A DNA stretch of 64,000 bases from an uncultured Phocaeicola sp. (GCA_944321015.1 CALUJS010000001.1:1-64000), one strand, 5' to 3'. Shown: positions 30,687-44,018, numbered from the stretch's first letter. Notes: generated by a model not told the origin, from the sequence alone. Program-made: numbers and translations.

Positions 30687-31171
30687 AGAATCAGTTCATA
30701 ATCGGCCACGTCGAGCCAGTGGTCGAACTTGCGTCCGACTTCGCGGAAGAGCGACACGCGGCGGAAGCCCAGGCGTTCGTGCAGGGCGGTACTGGCCGGG
30801 TTGGGTACGGTGATACATGCCACCAGCGCGTGGTAGCCTTCATCGCGGCAAGCTTCGATGAGGCGCTCCATCAGCATTCGCCCATAACCTTTCCCCGTGT
30901 GGTCGGGATGGAGGTAGACGGTGTTTTCCAATGTGTAGCGGTAGGCGTGCCGTTCTTTCCACGGATGGGCATAGCAGTAGCCCGCCACTACGCCGTCGGC
31001 CACACAGACGTAGGCAGGATATGCCCCGTCGAAGGGCAGCTTCATCATCACGTCTTCCCCTGAGCGGGGAGGCTCGGTGTCGAAGGTCGCGGTGGTGTGT
31101 TGCACATAGTGGGCATAGATGTCCGCTATGGCATCCGCATCGGCTGTGGCCAGAGGTCGTATCTGTATCAT
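30683..31171 (-). CDS. GNAT N-acetyltransferase (phosphinothricin/methionine sulfoximine acetyltransferase-like)
   Basis: The 162-residue protein begins IQIRPLATADADAIADIY and carries HTTATFDTEPP, characteristic of the PAT/MddA branch. The acetyl-CoA pyrophosphate loop is HPDHTGKGYGRML and the GNAT fold is complete. It would acetylate the amino group of a small amino acid analogue using acetyl-CoA in the cytoplasm. The gene has its own - strand promoter (31192-31199), divergent from the TPR gene. No link to the carbohydrate genes is evident. Confidence 0.88.
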   Translation of the reverse strand: MIQIRPLATADADAIADIYAHYVQHTTATFDTEPPRSGEDVMMKLPFDGAYPAYVCVADGVVAGYCYAHPWKERHAYRYTLENTVYLHPDHTGKGYGRMLMERLIEACRDEGYHALVACITVPNPASTALHERLGFRRVSLFREVGRKFDHWLDVADYELIL

Positions 31172-31191
31172 TTTTTTTCCGATATTTTAGA

Positions 31192-31199
31192 CAAAGGTA
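31192..31199 (-). promoter_or_regulatory. -7 element of the GNAT gene promoter
   Basis: On the - strand this reads TACCTTTG, matching TAnnTTTG, about 20 nt before the start codon. It lies back to back with the + strand promoter at 31214. Confidence 0.6.
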
Positions 31200-31213
31200 A
31201 GCAAAATAGCCTC

Positions 31214-31221
31214 TATCTTTG
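31214..31221 (+). promoter_or_regulatory. -7 element of the TPR gene promoter
   Basis: TATCTTTG matches the consensus TAnnTTTG, 30 nt upstream of the ATG at 31252. The -33 element is not clear. Confidence 0.65.
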
Positions 31222-31251
31222 CCACGTAATCAACAGAAAACTTGAGGCTTT

Positions 31252-32076
31252 ATGAAAAAACTACTCCTGGGAGCTTGCGCGGCTCTCGTTTCGTTATCGC
31301 TTTCGGCGCAGCAGACCTATAAGGAATTGGCCGAACAGGCTTTCCATTGTGTGGAGCAGGACAGTCTGGACAGGGCCGCCGGGCTGTTCCGCCAGGCCCT
31401 GAAGCTGGAGCCGGGCAACGCCTTCAATGCCGAGCTGTTTGCCGGATTGGGAGAAATCTGCTATCGGCAGAAGCGTCCGCAGGAGGCCATCGAGCAATAC
31501 ACCCTCTCGCTCAACATGCGCCCGAAGTCTGTCCCCACGCTGCTTTCCCGTGCCGGAGTTTATCTGGAGACAGGCGACGAACGCCATGCCTACACGGACT
31601 ATTGCGACGTGCTCGACCTGGACAAGGACAACCGCGAGGCGTTGTTTTTCCGTGCCTACATCAACATGTCCCGTCGCGACTACAAGGCCGCCCGCGTGGA
31701 CTACGAACGCCTGCTCATGCTCGACGCCAACCACTTCAACGCCCGTCTCGGTCTGGCCGTCCTCAACCAGAAGGAAGGCCGCCTGAAGGAAGCCAACGAC
31801 CAGCTTACGACGCTCATCACCGCCCATCCGCAGGATGCCTCGCTCTATGCGGCCCGTGCCGACGTGGAAAAGGAGCAGAAGGCCTACGACCTCGCCCTGC
31901 TCGACTTGGAGGAGGCTATCCGCCTGCAGCCCGACAACGCGCAACACTACCTGTCTCGCGCGGCCATCTACGTGAAGCAGGGCCGCAAGAAGCAGGCCCG
32001 CGCCGACCTCGACCGCGCCGTGGAGCTGGGCGTGTCGCGCGCCTCGCTCGACGGGTTCATGAAGGAGAATGAGTGA
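31252..32076 (+). CDS. Exported tetratricopeptide repeat protein
   Basis: The 274-residue protein has a signal peptide (MKKLLLGACAALVSLSLSAQQ) followed by about seven TPR units covering residues 24-265. Typical helices include AAGLFRQALKLEPGNAFNAE, QEAIEQYTLSLNMRP and YDLALLDLEEAIRLQPDNA. It would lie in the periplasm or at the outer membrane as a protein-binding scaffold. The Cys in GAC could suggest a lipoprotein, but the site sits inside the hydrophobic core, so type I cleavage after SLSA is preferred. It is monocistronic, and its partners are unknown. Confidence 0.85.
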   Translation: MKKLLLGACAALVSLSLSAQQTYKELAEQAFHCVEQDSLDRAAGLFRQALKLEPGNAFNAELFAGLGEICYRQKRPQEAIEQYTLSLNMRPKSVPTLLSRAGVYLETGDERHAYTDYCDVLDLDKDNREALFFRAYINMSRRDYKAARVDYERLLMLDANHFNARLGLAVLNQKEGRLKEANDQLTTLITAHPQDASLYAARADVEKEQKAYDLALLDLEEAIRLQPDNAQHYLSRAAIYVKQGRKKQARADLDRAVELGVSRASLDGFMKENE

Positions 32077-32126
32077 GGGGCTTGATATACAAAAAGAGGA
32101 CAATAACCGGACCGCTGACAACTGTC

Positions 32127-32236
32127 CGATTTAGGCTTCGTGAGCGTCCATATTCCCGCTCCCGTCCGGGCATATGCACGCTCGCGTCCGAACATATGGC
32201 CGCTTGCGGCCAGGCATATGGAGCCTTACGGGGGTG
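32127..32236. repeat. 22-bp tandem repeat array, site C (5 units)
   Basis: Units start at 32127 (degenerate CGATTT head), 32149 (CATATT), 32171, 32193 and 32215 (CATATG each), exactly 22 nt apart. Bodies such as CACGCTCGCGTCCGAA show the consensus. The array begins about 50 nt after the TPR gene stop. Confidence 0.88.
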
Positions 32237-32433
32237 TTCTGCGACAGCCTGTTCAACGGAAATTATCTTTATGTTCCGGCTGATGACGAGGAGGATTCTT
32301 CTTCAAATCCGGCTCGTGTTTGACAGATTTTTAATTCTTCCGGTGAAAATCTGTTTGACGGAGTAAGGGGTATGCAGGAATTTTGTAACTTTAGGGCCTG
32401 AAACTATATTAACGACCATTAAATGTTTATACA
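32237..32433. other. Upstream region of the proposed Dha operon
   Basis: The sequence becomes A+T richer. CAGATTTT (32324-32331) and AAAATCTG (32346-32353) form an 8-bp inverted repeat, overlapped by two direct copies of TGTTTGAC (32317-32324 and 32352-32359). TAACTTTA at 32386-32393 is one base off the -7 consensus, about 40 nt before the ATG at 32434. Together they look like a regulated promoter, but no regulator can be named. Confidence 0.45.
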
Positions 32434-33339
32434 ATGATGAAAAACACAAGCAACTACAAGGGAGTCGTCGTGCCGATGGTGACTCCGGTGACGAAAGAGG
32501 GTGAAATCGACGTGCCTGCCGTGGCGCGCATCGTGGAAAGCTTTGCGCAGAGCGGCGTGGCGCCTCTGTTGATGGGCACTACGGGCGAGGGCAATTCCGT
32601 GTCGGCCGCGCAGGGGCTTCAGCTGGTTGAGGCCGCGGTGAAGGCTGCCCGGGGGCGAATTCTGGTCTATGCGGGGCTGACGGGCACCTGCTTCAGCGAA
32701 CAGCTCAAGGCGGCGGCTGCCTATACGCGGGCCGGAGCCGACGTGATTGTCGCCACGCTGCCCAGCTATTACGCGCTGACCGACGAACAGATGTATAACT
32801 ACTACAAGACGCTGGCCGACAGCATCGAAGGCCCGCTGATGCTCTACAACATCAAGTCGACCACGCACATGAGCATTCCCGTGGACGTCATCCGCCGTCT
32901 GGCCGAACATCCGAACATTGTGGGCCTGAAGGATTCGGAACGCGACCTGGAGCGCATGGAAGCCTGCATCGCCATCTCGCGCGGACGCGAGGACTTTGCT
33001 TATTTCTGCGGATGGGCGGCCCAGTCGGCCCACTGCCTGGAGTTGGGCGGCGACGGCATCGTGCCCAGCACGGCCAACTTCGTGCCGCGCATGTTCCAAG
33101 AGCTTTATGAAGCAGCCGTGAAGGGCGACATGGACACGGCGAACCGCCTGCAGGAAGAGACCAACGCCATTGCCAAGATTTATCAGGAAGGACGCACGCT
33201 GGGCGAATCGCTCACGGCGCTGAAGGTGATGATGCAGACCGACGGCCTGTGTGAACCCCATATGCTGATGCCGCTGACGCGCCTTGCGCCGGAGGCCGAG
33301 CAGGAGATTGCCGAACGCGCACGTCGCGTGGAGCATTGA
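32434..33339 (+). CDS. DHDPS/N-acetylneuraminate lyase-family aldolase (proposed Dha aldolase)
   Basis: The 301-residue class I aldolase has the Schiff-base Lys166 (GLKDSERD), the catalytic Tyr138 (MLYNIK) and the keto-acid carboxylate motif GTTGEGNS near residues 47-54. The family reversibly joins or splits pyruvate and an aldehyde. The housekeeping DapA role is unlikely because the gene heads an operon with a symporter and the D-threonate-type genes. I infer a catabolic retro-aldolase that cleaves a 2-keto-3-deoxy sugar acid, with Dha of RG-II as the best fit. Kdo (giving D-arabinose) or sialic acid are alternatives. The family is certain; the substrate is inferred. Confidence 0.88.
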   Translation: MMKNTSNYKGVVVPMVTPVTKEGEIDVPAVARIVESFAQSGVAPLLMGTTGEGNSVSAAQGLQLVEAAVKAARGRILVYAGLTGTCFSEQLKAAAAYTRAGADVIVATLPSYYALTDEQMYNYYKTLADSIEGPLMLYNIKSTTHMSIPVDVIRRLAEHPNIVGLKDSERDLERMEACIAISRGREDFAYFCGWAAQSAHCLELGGDGIVPSTANFVPRMFQELYEAAVKGDMDTANRLQEETNAIAKIYQEGRTLGESLTALKVMMQTDGLCEPHMLMPLTRLAPEAEQEIAERARRVEH

Positions 33340-33385
33340 GAGGAGAGTGTGAATCGGATTGTTGAACGCATATACCTTATTATAT

Positions 33386-34954
33386 ATGGCTCATGCTTCT
33401 CTTCATTGGATAGACATGACCATCGTCATCGTCTCCGTTCTGCTGGCCATCGTAGTGGGTGCTTATTTCGCCCACCGTCAGAAATCGACCGATACTTATT
33501 TTGCAGCCAATGGCAACATCCCGGCATGGGCCATCGGCATGTCCATCTTTGCCACGCTCATCAGCAGTGTGACGTTCATCGCCTATCCCGGCGCGGCCTA
33601 CGCCGGCAACTGGATTCTGCTTGTGCAGGGACTGATGGTGCCCGTCGTGCTTGTGGCCATGATTGGCTTCATCGTCCCGTTGTTCCGGCGGGTCATCAAG
33701 CTCAGCACGTATGAGTATTTCGAGAAACGCTTCGGATTCTTTGCCCGCTTCTACAGTTCGCTGGCGTTCATGCTGGGCCATTTCTCCAAGATGGGCACCG
33801 TGTTCTATCTCGTGGGTATCACGCTGATGGCGTTTCTCAATGTCGACATCAGCGCCATCATCATCGTGCTGGGTGTGGCCATTATCCTGCTGACGTTGCT
33901 GGGCGGCATCGAGGCCGTCATCTGGATGGACGTCATTCAGGGTTTCATGCTCATCGGCGGCGGCCTGATTTGCGTCGCCATGCTTCTGTTCATGCCTGAA
34001 GGAGGTCCGTCGACGGTGTTCTCGGTGGCAGCGGAATATGACAAGATAGATTTCGGTCCTTATGCATGGGACCTGACTCACTTGACGTTCCTCGTGATGG
34101 TGCTCAACGGCATCTTCTATGCCATCCAGAAATATGGCACCGACCAGACCATCGTGCAGCGCTATCTGACAGCACGCGATGACAAGAGCGCCAAGAAGGC
34201 TGCCTATTTGGGTGTGTTCCTCAGCGTGCCCATCTGGGCGATGTTCATGTTCATCGGCACGGGACTGTTCGTGTTCTACCACGTTGCCGGCGCTCCGGCT
34301 CTGCCCGAAGGCATCAAGGCCGACGAGGTGTTCCCTTACTTCATAGCCACTGAGATGCCGGTCGGCATCACCGGACTCATCATCGCGGCTTTGGCGGCCG
34401 GAGCCATATCCAGTCTGGATTCCGACATGAACTGTATGTCGGCCATCGTGGTGCAGGACTATTACGTGCGCTTCAAGCCGCAGAGCACCGACCGCCAGCG
34501 TCTGCGCGTGGGTCGTTGGGCCGTGGCCGTTTCGGGTATCGCTTCTGTGGGCGTGGCCTTGCTCTATGTGCTGTGGGGCGGTGAAGGAGTGTTGGGCGCC
34601 GTGTTCGGACTGTACGCCATATTCTCGGCCGGCATCGTGGGCATCTTCCTCCTGGGCCTGTTGAGCCGCCGTGCCAACAAGCAGGGTTTGCTGGTGGGCA
34701 TCATTGCGGCCATCATCTTTACGGCCTATGCTGTGCTTACGTCCACCAAGTTCGATTTCGGAGGTGGTGAACGCCTGCTGCTCGACTTGGGCTCGTGGAA
34801 CTTCTCACACCATAAATACATGCTGGGCGTCTACAGCCACCTCATCGTATTTATCGTGGGCTATTTTGCCAGCTACCTGTTCAAAACGCCTTTGGCCGAT
34901 AAGGAATTAACCATATACGGATATCTTGAAGAAAAAAGAAAAGCAAAACAATGA
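33386..34954 (+). CDS. Sodium:solute symporter (SSS family)
   Basis: From the ATG at 33386 the protein has 522 residues; an upstream TTG is less likely. About 13 hydrophobic segments carry SSS features, including FATLISSVTFIAYPG in TM2 and AAGAISSLDSDMNCMS at about 340-355 near the sodium site. It would import an organic anion or sugar with sodium. In this operon it probably supplies the aldolase substrate across the inner membrane. Its stop codon overlaps the start of the next gene (ATGA, 34951-34954), which implies translational coupling. Confidence 0.88.
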   Translation: MAHASLHWIDMTIVIVSVLLAIVVGAYFAHRQKSTDTYFAANGNIPAWAIGMSIFATLISSVTFIAYPGAAYAGNWILLVQGLMVPVVLVAMIGFIVPLFRRVIKLSTYEYFEKRFGFFARFYSSLAFMLGHFSKMGTVFYLVGITLMAFLNVDISAIIIVLGVAIILLTLLGGIEAVIWMDVIQGFMLIGGGLICVAMLLFMPEGGPSTVFSVAAEYDKIDFGPYAWDLTHLTFLVMVLNGIFYAIQKYGTDQTIVQRYLTARDDKSAKKAAYLGVFLSVPIWAMFMFIGTGLFVFYHVAGAPALPEGIKADEVFPYFIATEMPVGITGLIIAALAAGAISSLDSDMNCMSAIVVQDYYVRFKPQSTDRQRLRVGRWAVAVSGIASVGVALLYVLWGGEGVLGAVFGLYAIFSAGIVGIFLLGLLSRRANKQGLLVGIIAAIIFTAYAVLTSTKFDFGGGERLLLDLGSWNFSHHKYMLGVYSHLIVFIVGYFASYLFKTPLADKELTIYGYLEEKRKAKQ

Positions 34955-36099
34955 AACAGATTACACTATTACAACCTCAGAAGATAGTCTTCGGTACGGG
35001 TTGCGCGGCGCAATTTTGTACTGACTACGTCGCATTGGGATATAAACGTTTGTTCCTGCTTACCGCCACGGCCGTCAAGGCCATGGTGGAGCGGGAGATT
35101 GCTGCCAAGTTGGAGCAGGCCGGTGTGGTCGTCTGTGTGAAGGATGACATCAAGGCCGAGCCGTCCGTAACGGATTTCAAGCACATCTTGGCCGAAGCCG
35201 AGGCTTTTGGCGCCGACAGCGTGCTTGGCGTGGGCGGCGGCAGCGTGCTCGATGTCGCCAAGCTGGTGGCAGCTCTCATCGGCAGCGAACAACATGTGGA
35301 AGACCTTTTCGGCACGGGATTCGTGAAAGCGCGTGGCCGTTGGTTTGCCTGTATGCCGACTACGGCCGGCACGGGCAGCGAGGTGTCGCCCAATGCCATT
35401 CTGTTGGACGAGCGCGATAAGCTGAAGAAGGGCATCGTCAGTCCGCATCTGCTGGCCGATGCCGCCTACATCGACCCGGCATTCACCTACACTGTTCCGC
35501 CCAAAGTCACGGCAGAGACGGGCATGGATGCCTTGACACACTGCATCGAAGCCTATACCAATAAGTTTGCCCATCCGGTTGTGGATGTCTATGCGCTCAA
35601 CGGCATCAGGCTGATTGCGGCCCATTTGCTTCGTGCGGTGAAAGACGGGCACGACGTGGAGGCTCGCGAAGCCTTGTTGTTGGGCAGTATGTATGGCGGT
35701 CTGTGCCTTGGTCCGGTCAATACGGCGGCAGTTCATGCGTTGTCCTATCCGTTGGGAGGCGAGTTTCATATTTCCCACGGTCTTTCCAACGCCATTCTGT
35801 TGCCGTCGGTCATGAAGTTCAACCGTTGTGCCAACGTGAGAAAGTATGCCGAGGTGGCTCTGGCTTGCGGCGTGTCGGCCGGTGCCGATGACGACGAGAC
35901 CGCACAAAAGGGCGTTGACTTTATTACCCGGTTGTCGAAAGACTGTGGCATCCCCACCAAGTTGAGCGACATCGGTATTCCCCGTGAGGCCGTGGAGCAC
36001 ATGGCAAAAGCCGCCATGGACGTACAACGCCTCTTGAAGAACAATCCGCGTGAAGTGACCGAGGCCGACGCCCGTGCCATCTATGAAAGTTTGTATTAA
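34951..36099 (+). CDS. Iron-containing alcohol dehydrogenase (proposed threuronate reductase)
   Basis: The 382-residue group III alcohol dehydrogenase shows the NAD-binding GVGGGSVLDVAK, the family signature TTAGTGSEVS, and metal ligands in DALTHCIEAY and HALSYPLGGEFHISHG. These enzymes interconvert aldehydes and alcohols with NAD(P). Between an aldolase/symporter pair and a D-threonate-type kinase and dehydrogenase, the economical role is to reduce the four-carbon aldehyde acid made by the aldolase to threonate. It could instead oxidise a sugar alcohol. It overlaps the symporter gene by 4 nt and is followed after 21 nt by the PdxA homologue. Confidence 0.88.
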   Translation: MKQITLLQPQKIVFGTGCAAQFCTDYVALGYKRLFLLTATAVKAMVEREIAAKLEQAGVVVCVKDDIKAEPSVTDFKHILAEAEAFGADSVLGVGGGSVLDVAKLVAALIGSEQHVEDLFGTGFVKARGRWFACMPTTAGTGSEVSPNAILLDERDKLKKGIVSPHLLADAAYIDPAFTYTVPPKVTAETGMDALTHCIEAYTNKFAHPVVDVYALNGIRLIAAHLLRAVKDGHDVEAREALLLGSMYGGLCLGPVNTAAVHALSYPLGGEFHISHGLSNAILLPSVMKFNRCANVRKYAEVALACGVSAGADDDETAQKGVDFITRLSKDCGIPTKLSDIGIPREAVEHMAKAAMDVQRLLKNNPREVTEADARAIYESLY

Positions 36100-36120
36100 C
36101 CAAGCAAAAGAACAATCATC

Positions 36121-37179
36121 ATGACAGAACATATTCGGCCAATATTGGCCATTACGATGGGCGATCCGGCAGGCATCGGCCCGGAGATAGTAGCAAAGGC
36201 GCTTTCTCATCAGGAGGTATATGCTCAATGTCGTCCGTTGGTGACGGGTGATGCGGCTATCATTGACAAAGCGGTGAAGTTGTTGGGATTGCCCTTGCAG
36301 GTGCATGCCATAGCGCAAGTGAAAGACGCGCGTTTCGAGTATGGCACAATCGATGTGTTCGATTTGCAATGCGTGGAGCTTTCCTCCTTTGAGTATGGCA
36401 AAGTGTCTGCCCAATGCGGCAACGCGGCGTTTGTTTCCATCAGGAAAGCCATCGAGCTGGCCATGGCCGACGAGGTGGATGGGACGGTGACCGCTCCTCT
36501 CAACAAAGAGGCCCTCAATCTTGCCGGTCATCATTTCGACGGGCATACGGAGATTTACGCCCATTTCACCAACACCAAGAAATATGCCATGCTGCTTGCC
36601 GACGAGTTTCTGCGCGTCATTCATGTGTCGACCCATGTATCCCTGCGTGAGGCTTGCGACCGCGTGAAGAAAGACCGCATCATTGAAGTGACTGAGCTGA
36701 TTACCGACGCATGCAAGCAGTTCGGCGTGGAGAATCCGCGCATAGGCATTGCCGGTTTGAATCCGCATTCCAGCGACCACGGACTGTTTGGCTGGGAAGA
36801 GGAGAAAGAAATCATCCCGGCAGTGGAAGAACTTCGTGGCAGAGGCTTCAATGTGGAAGGCCCGGTTCCGCCCGACACGTTGTTTGCCAAGGCCAAGTGC
36901 GGACAGTTTGACGGTTGTGTGGCCATGTATCACGACCAAGGGCACATCCCTTTCAAAGTGGTGGGCTTCAACTGGAACAAGGAGACCGGCAAGATGGAAA
37001 GCGTGAAGGGCGTGAACATTACGCTCGGACTTCCTATCATACGCGTTTCGGTCGATCATGGCACAGCCTTCGACGTGGCAGGCAAGGGGATTGCCAGCGA
37101 GGATGCCATGATGCTGTCTCTTGATTATGCTACCCGCATGGCGATTAGCCGGCTGAAGAAGTTGGGTAGGATACAATAA
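36121..37179 (+). CDS. pdxA2: PdxA-family 4-phosphothreonate/erythronate dehydrogenase (PdxA2 type)
   Basis: The 352-residue protein has the PdxA landmarks TMGDPAGIGPE, TAPLNKEAL, GHTEIYA, AGLNPHSSDHGLFG, the metal-site YHDQGHIPFK and SVDHGTAFDVAGKG. PdxA of vitamin B6 synthesis oxidises 4-phosphohydroxythreonine. The PdxA2 branch oxidises and decarboxylates 4-phospho-D-threonate or D-erythronate to dihydroxyacetone phosphate, working with a DUF1537 kinase. The kinase gene follows after 11 nt, which makes the catabolic role much more likely than B6 synthesis. NAD and a divalent metal would be cofactors. Confidence 0.88.
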   Translation: MTEHIRPILAITMGDPAGIGPEIVAKALSHQEVYAQCRPLVTGDAAIIDKAVKLLGLPLQVHAIAQVKDARFEYGTIDVFDLQCVELSSFEYGKVSAQCGNAAFVSIRKAIELAMADEVDGTVTAPLNKEALNLAGHHFDGHTEIYAHFTNTKKYAMLLADEFLRVIHVSTHVSLREACDRVKKDRIIEVTELITDACKQFGVENPRIGIAGLNPHSSDHGLFGWEEEKEIIPAVEELRGRGFNVEGPVPPDTLFAKAKCGQFDGCVAMYHDQGHIPFKVVGFNWNKETGKMESVKGVNITLGLPIIRVSVDHGTAFDVAGKGIASEDAMMLSLDYATRMAISRLKKLGRIQ

Positions 37180-37190
37180 CAAACAAAACA

Positions 37191-38321
37191 ATGATAGCAG
37201 TAATAGCTGACGATATAACCGGTGCCGCAGAGATTGCGGGCATCGGTTTTCGTTATGGTCTGTCCGTCAGTCTGCTGACGGACAAGAGCCGTGTGTTGTC
37301 TCCTTGTGACTTGTTGGTCTATGCCACCGACACCCGTTCCATGACGGAGGCGGAGGCCGTGGCCGAGACTCGCACGGTGGCAGCCTATCTGCATGAACAA
37401 CCGGGCGTAGGCCGCATATTCAAGAAGACGGATTCGGCATTGCGGGGGCATGTGGAGGCTGAGCTTCGGGCATTGATGGATGTGCTGGGTTTATCCCGCA
37501 CGCTCTTCTTGCCGGAGAATCCGTCTAAAGGCAGAACGGTGAAAGACGGCATCTATCGCATCGGAGGACAGCCGTTGAACGAGACCTCTTTTGCATTCGA
37601 TCCGGAGTTTCCGGCTCGTTGTGCCGATGTGACCGGTTATTATTCTGACGTATTCTCTTTGCGTCTCGATGAGGCCATGTCGTCCGAGGGCATTTGTCTG
37701 GCCGATGCGGAAAGCAAGGCGGACGTCGTCGCTCAACTGCGGAAGGCCGATGCGGACTGCTTGGTGGCCGGCGCGGCAGACTTGTTTGAAGCCTGCTTGG
37801 AGGCAGAGGAATTTGTACTCCGCCCGCATGTCCCGTTTGCGGGACTGGGCATGCGCCGCGCACTGGTGGTTTGTGGCAGCACGGCCAGCCGGGCATTGGA
37901 TGAATATCCCTATGTGCGGCGGATGAAGATGGCGACGGAAAGCATGCCGTCGGATGTATTCGAGGGCGCGTCGCCGACGACATGGTATGCGCGTCTGCAA
38001 CAAGTCTACCGGACTGACGGCTCGCTCATCATGACCATTGGTCATCCTTCGAAGGGAGGCAAGGCGTTTGCGCTTCGCCTGCGTTCCGTGATGGCCCGGG
38101 GCGTAGCGGAACTGGTGAAGGAGCTGCCCCCGGAAGAACTGGTCATCGAGGGAGGGGCCACGGCCTATTCCGTTCTCTCCGCATTGGGATGGAAACAATA
38201 CCGCCTGGTCGATGAAGTTGCTCCCGGAGTGGTGCGTCTGGCTTATGACGGCCTTGGTGCCGCGCCCGTGTTCATCACCTTAAAGCCCGGCAGCTATCCT
38301 TGGGGCGATTTGTTCCGATGA
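37191..38321 (+). CDS. dtnK: DUF1537 four-carbon acid sugar kinase (DtnK/OtnK type)
   Basis: The 376-residue two-domain kinase has the substrate-domain motif VIADDITGAAEIAG at the N-terminus, KKTDSALRGH and LFLPENPSKGRTV. Its C-terminal ATP-binding domain carries IEGGATAYSVLSALG and LKPGSYPWGD. The family phosphorylates the 4-hydroxyl of D-threonate, D- or L-erythronate and related acids. Pairing with PdxA2 defines the known D-threonate/D-erythronate route to dihydroxyacetone phosphate. The specific isomer cannot be read from the sequence; D-threonate is inferred from the proposed Dha pathway. Confidence 0.9.
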   Translation: MIAVIADDITGAAEIAGIGFRYGLSVSLLTDKSRVLSPCDLLVYATDTRSMTEAEAVAETRTVAAYLHEQPGVGRIFKKTDSALRGHVEAELRALMDVLGLSRTLFLPENPSKGRTVKDGIYRIGGQPLNETSFAFDPEFPARCADVTGYYSDVFSLRLDEAMSSEGICLADAESKADVVAQLRKADADCLVAGAADLFEACLEAEEFVLRPHVPFAGLGMRRALVVCGSTASRALDEYPYVRRMKMATESMPSDVFEGASPTTWYARLQQVYRTDGSLIMTIGHPSKGGKAFALRLRSVMARGVAELVKELPPEELVIEGGATAYSVLSALGWKQYRLVDEVAPGVVRLAYDGLGAAPVFITLKPGSYPWGDLFR

Positions 38322-38349
38322 GCCGTTTGTCCGGTTCGTAATGAAGTAA

Positions 38350-41463
<3,114 letters not shown>

Positions 41464-41468
41464 GCGTC

Positions 41469-41556
41469 CATATGCCGGCCCGCGAGCCGTCATATCTCCG
41501 CTCGCGAGCCGGCATATGCAGCGGCCGCACGGAACATATCTTCGCGTATGTCCGTG
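41469..41556. repeat. 22-bp tandem repeat array, site D (4 units), merging into a terminator
   Basis: Units start at 41469 (CATATG), 41491 (CATATC), 41513 (CATATG) and 41535 (CATATC), each 22 nt apart. The first begins five bases after the GH2 stop codon. The last two units form the left arm and loop of the terminator hairpin at 41521-41563. Confidence 0.85.
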
Positions 41557-41573
41557 CGGCCGCATTCTGTTTT
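41521..41573. terminator. Terminator hairpin built from repeat units
   Basis: GCGGCCGCACGGAACATA (41521-41538) pairs with TATGTCCGTGCGGCCGC (41547-41563) with a single-base bulge and a TCTTCGCG loop. ATTCTGTTTTG follows. It lies between the converging GH2 and recQ genes and probably serves both. Confidence 0.85.
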
Positions 41574-41618
41574 GTTCTGATTGGCAGTCTGTTGTCGGAT
41601 GTATGCCGGAGGCCGTTG

Positions 41619-43436
<1,818 letters not shown>

Positions 43437-43456
43437 GCGGATGTCTTTGGAGTGCG

Positions 43457-43487
43457 CAAAGATACTTCGTTTGTCTGAAAGGGCAAG
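43457..43487 (-). promoter_or_regulatory. Promoter of recQ
   Basis: On the - strand, CTTG (43484-43487) precedes TATCTTTG (43457-43464) by 19 nt, close to the TTTG-N19-TAnnTTTG form. It lies 20 nt upstream of the ATG. Confidence 0.7.
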
Positions 43488-44018
43488 CCTTGCGGCGGAA
43501 ACATTGTCCGTGGCGGATGCTTTCCGCCTCATTCCTTATAATTAACAAATGGATGTTTCCCGATGTCGGGGCTTTGAAGGATACCGGTTGCCGTTTTTGT
43601 TAATTATTGATTAAGGTCGTGCGTGCAAAGTCGCGTTCGGATGAAATATGCTTGCAAGATTATTTCCGTACATTGTGCGGACAAACGCCGGTTTCGTATT
43701 TGTGCGAATCGCAAGCGGAGTTTTTTCGTCCTGAAACATGGTGCGCCGGTTGTAGTGCATTGGCTAATGGTTGATTGTGAGTGAATAAGGGTAATTTTTA
43801 CACTATAAACGATGTTGTCTTGCTTTCGTTCGGGATAAACCGGGAGACAATTGCGTATTTGTTCGTTTTTTGTTTCGTAAGCAAAGCGGAGCTTTATGGC
43901 TGGTTAATATTCTTTTTGAAAAATAAGGTTAATCTAGTATTGCGCAATAAAAAAAATATCTGTTCTTTGTATAAACACAAAGTAAAGGGCACAGACATAA
44001 AAATCACTACAAGAACTT
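43488..44018. other. A+T-rich intergenic region upstream of the AraC-type gene
   Basis: About 530 nt between the divergent recQ and AraC-type genes hold no convincing protein gene. The part after 43600 is much richer in A+T than the surroundings. A perfect 12-bp palindrome TATTGCGCAATA lies at 43938-43949, 70 nt before the AraC-type start, and could be an operator. No exact TAnnTTTG is seen for the + strand gene. A short open frame (43781-44044) is not protein-like. Confidence 0.5.

Noticed and set aside
32434..33339. DapA of lysine biosynthesis
   Set aside because: Its neighbours are a symporter and sugar-acid catabolic genes; no lysine or diaminopimelate genes are nearby.
36121..37179. PdxA as a vitamin B6 biosynthesis gene
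   Set aside because: It sits directly before a DUF1537 kinase in a catabolic operon, which marks the PdxA2 branch.
43437..43532. Upstream extension of recQ
   Set aside because: The extension runs over the TATCTTTG promoter, and conserved RecQ sequence starts at the ATG at 43436.
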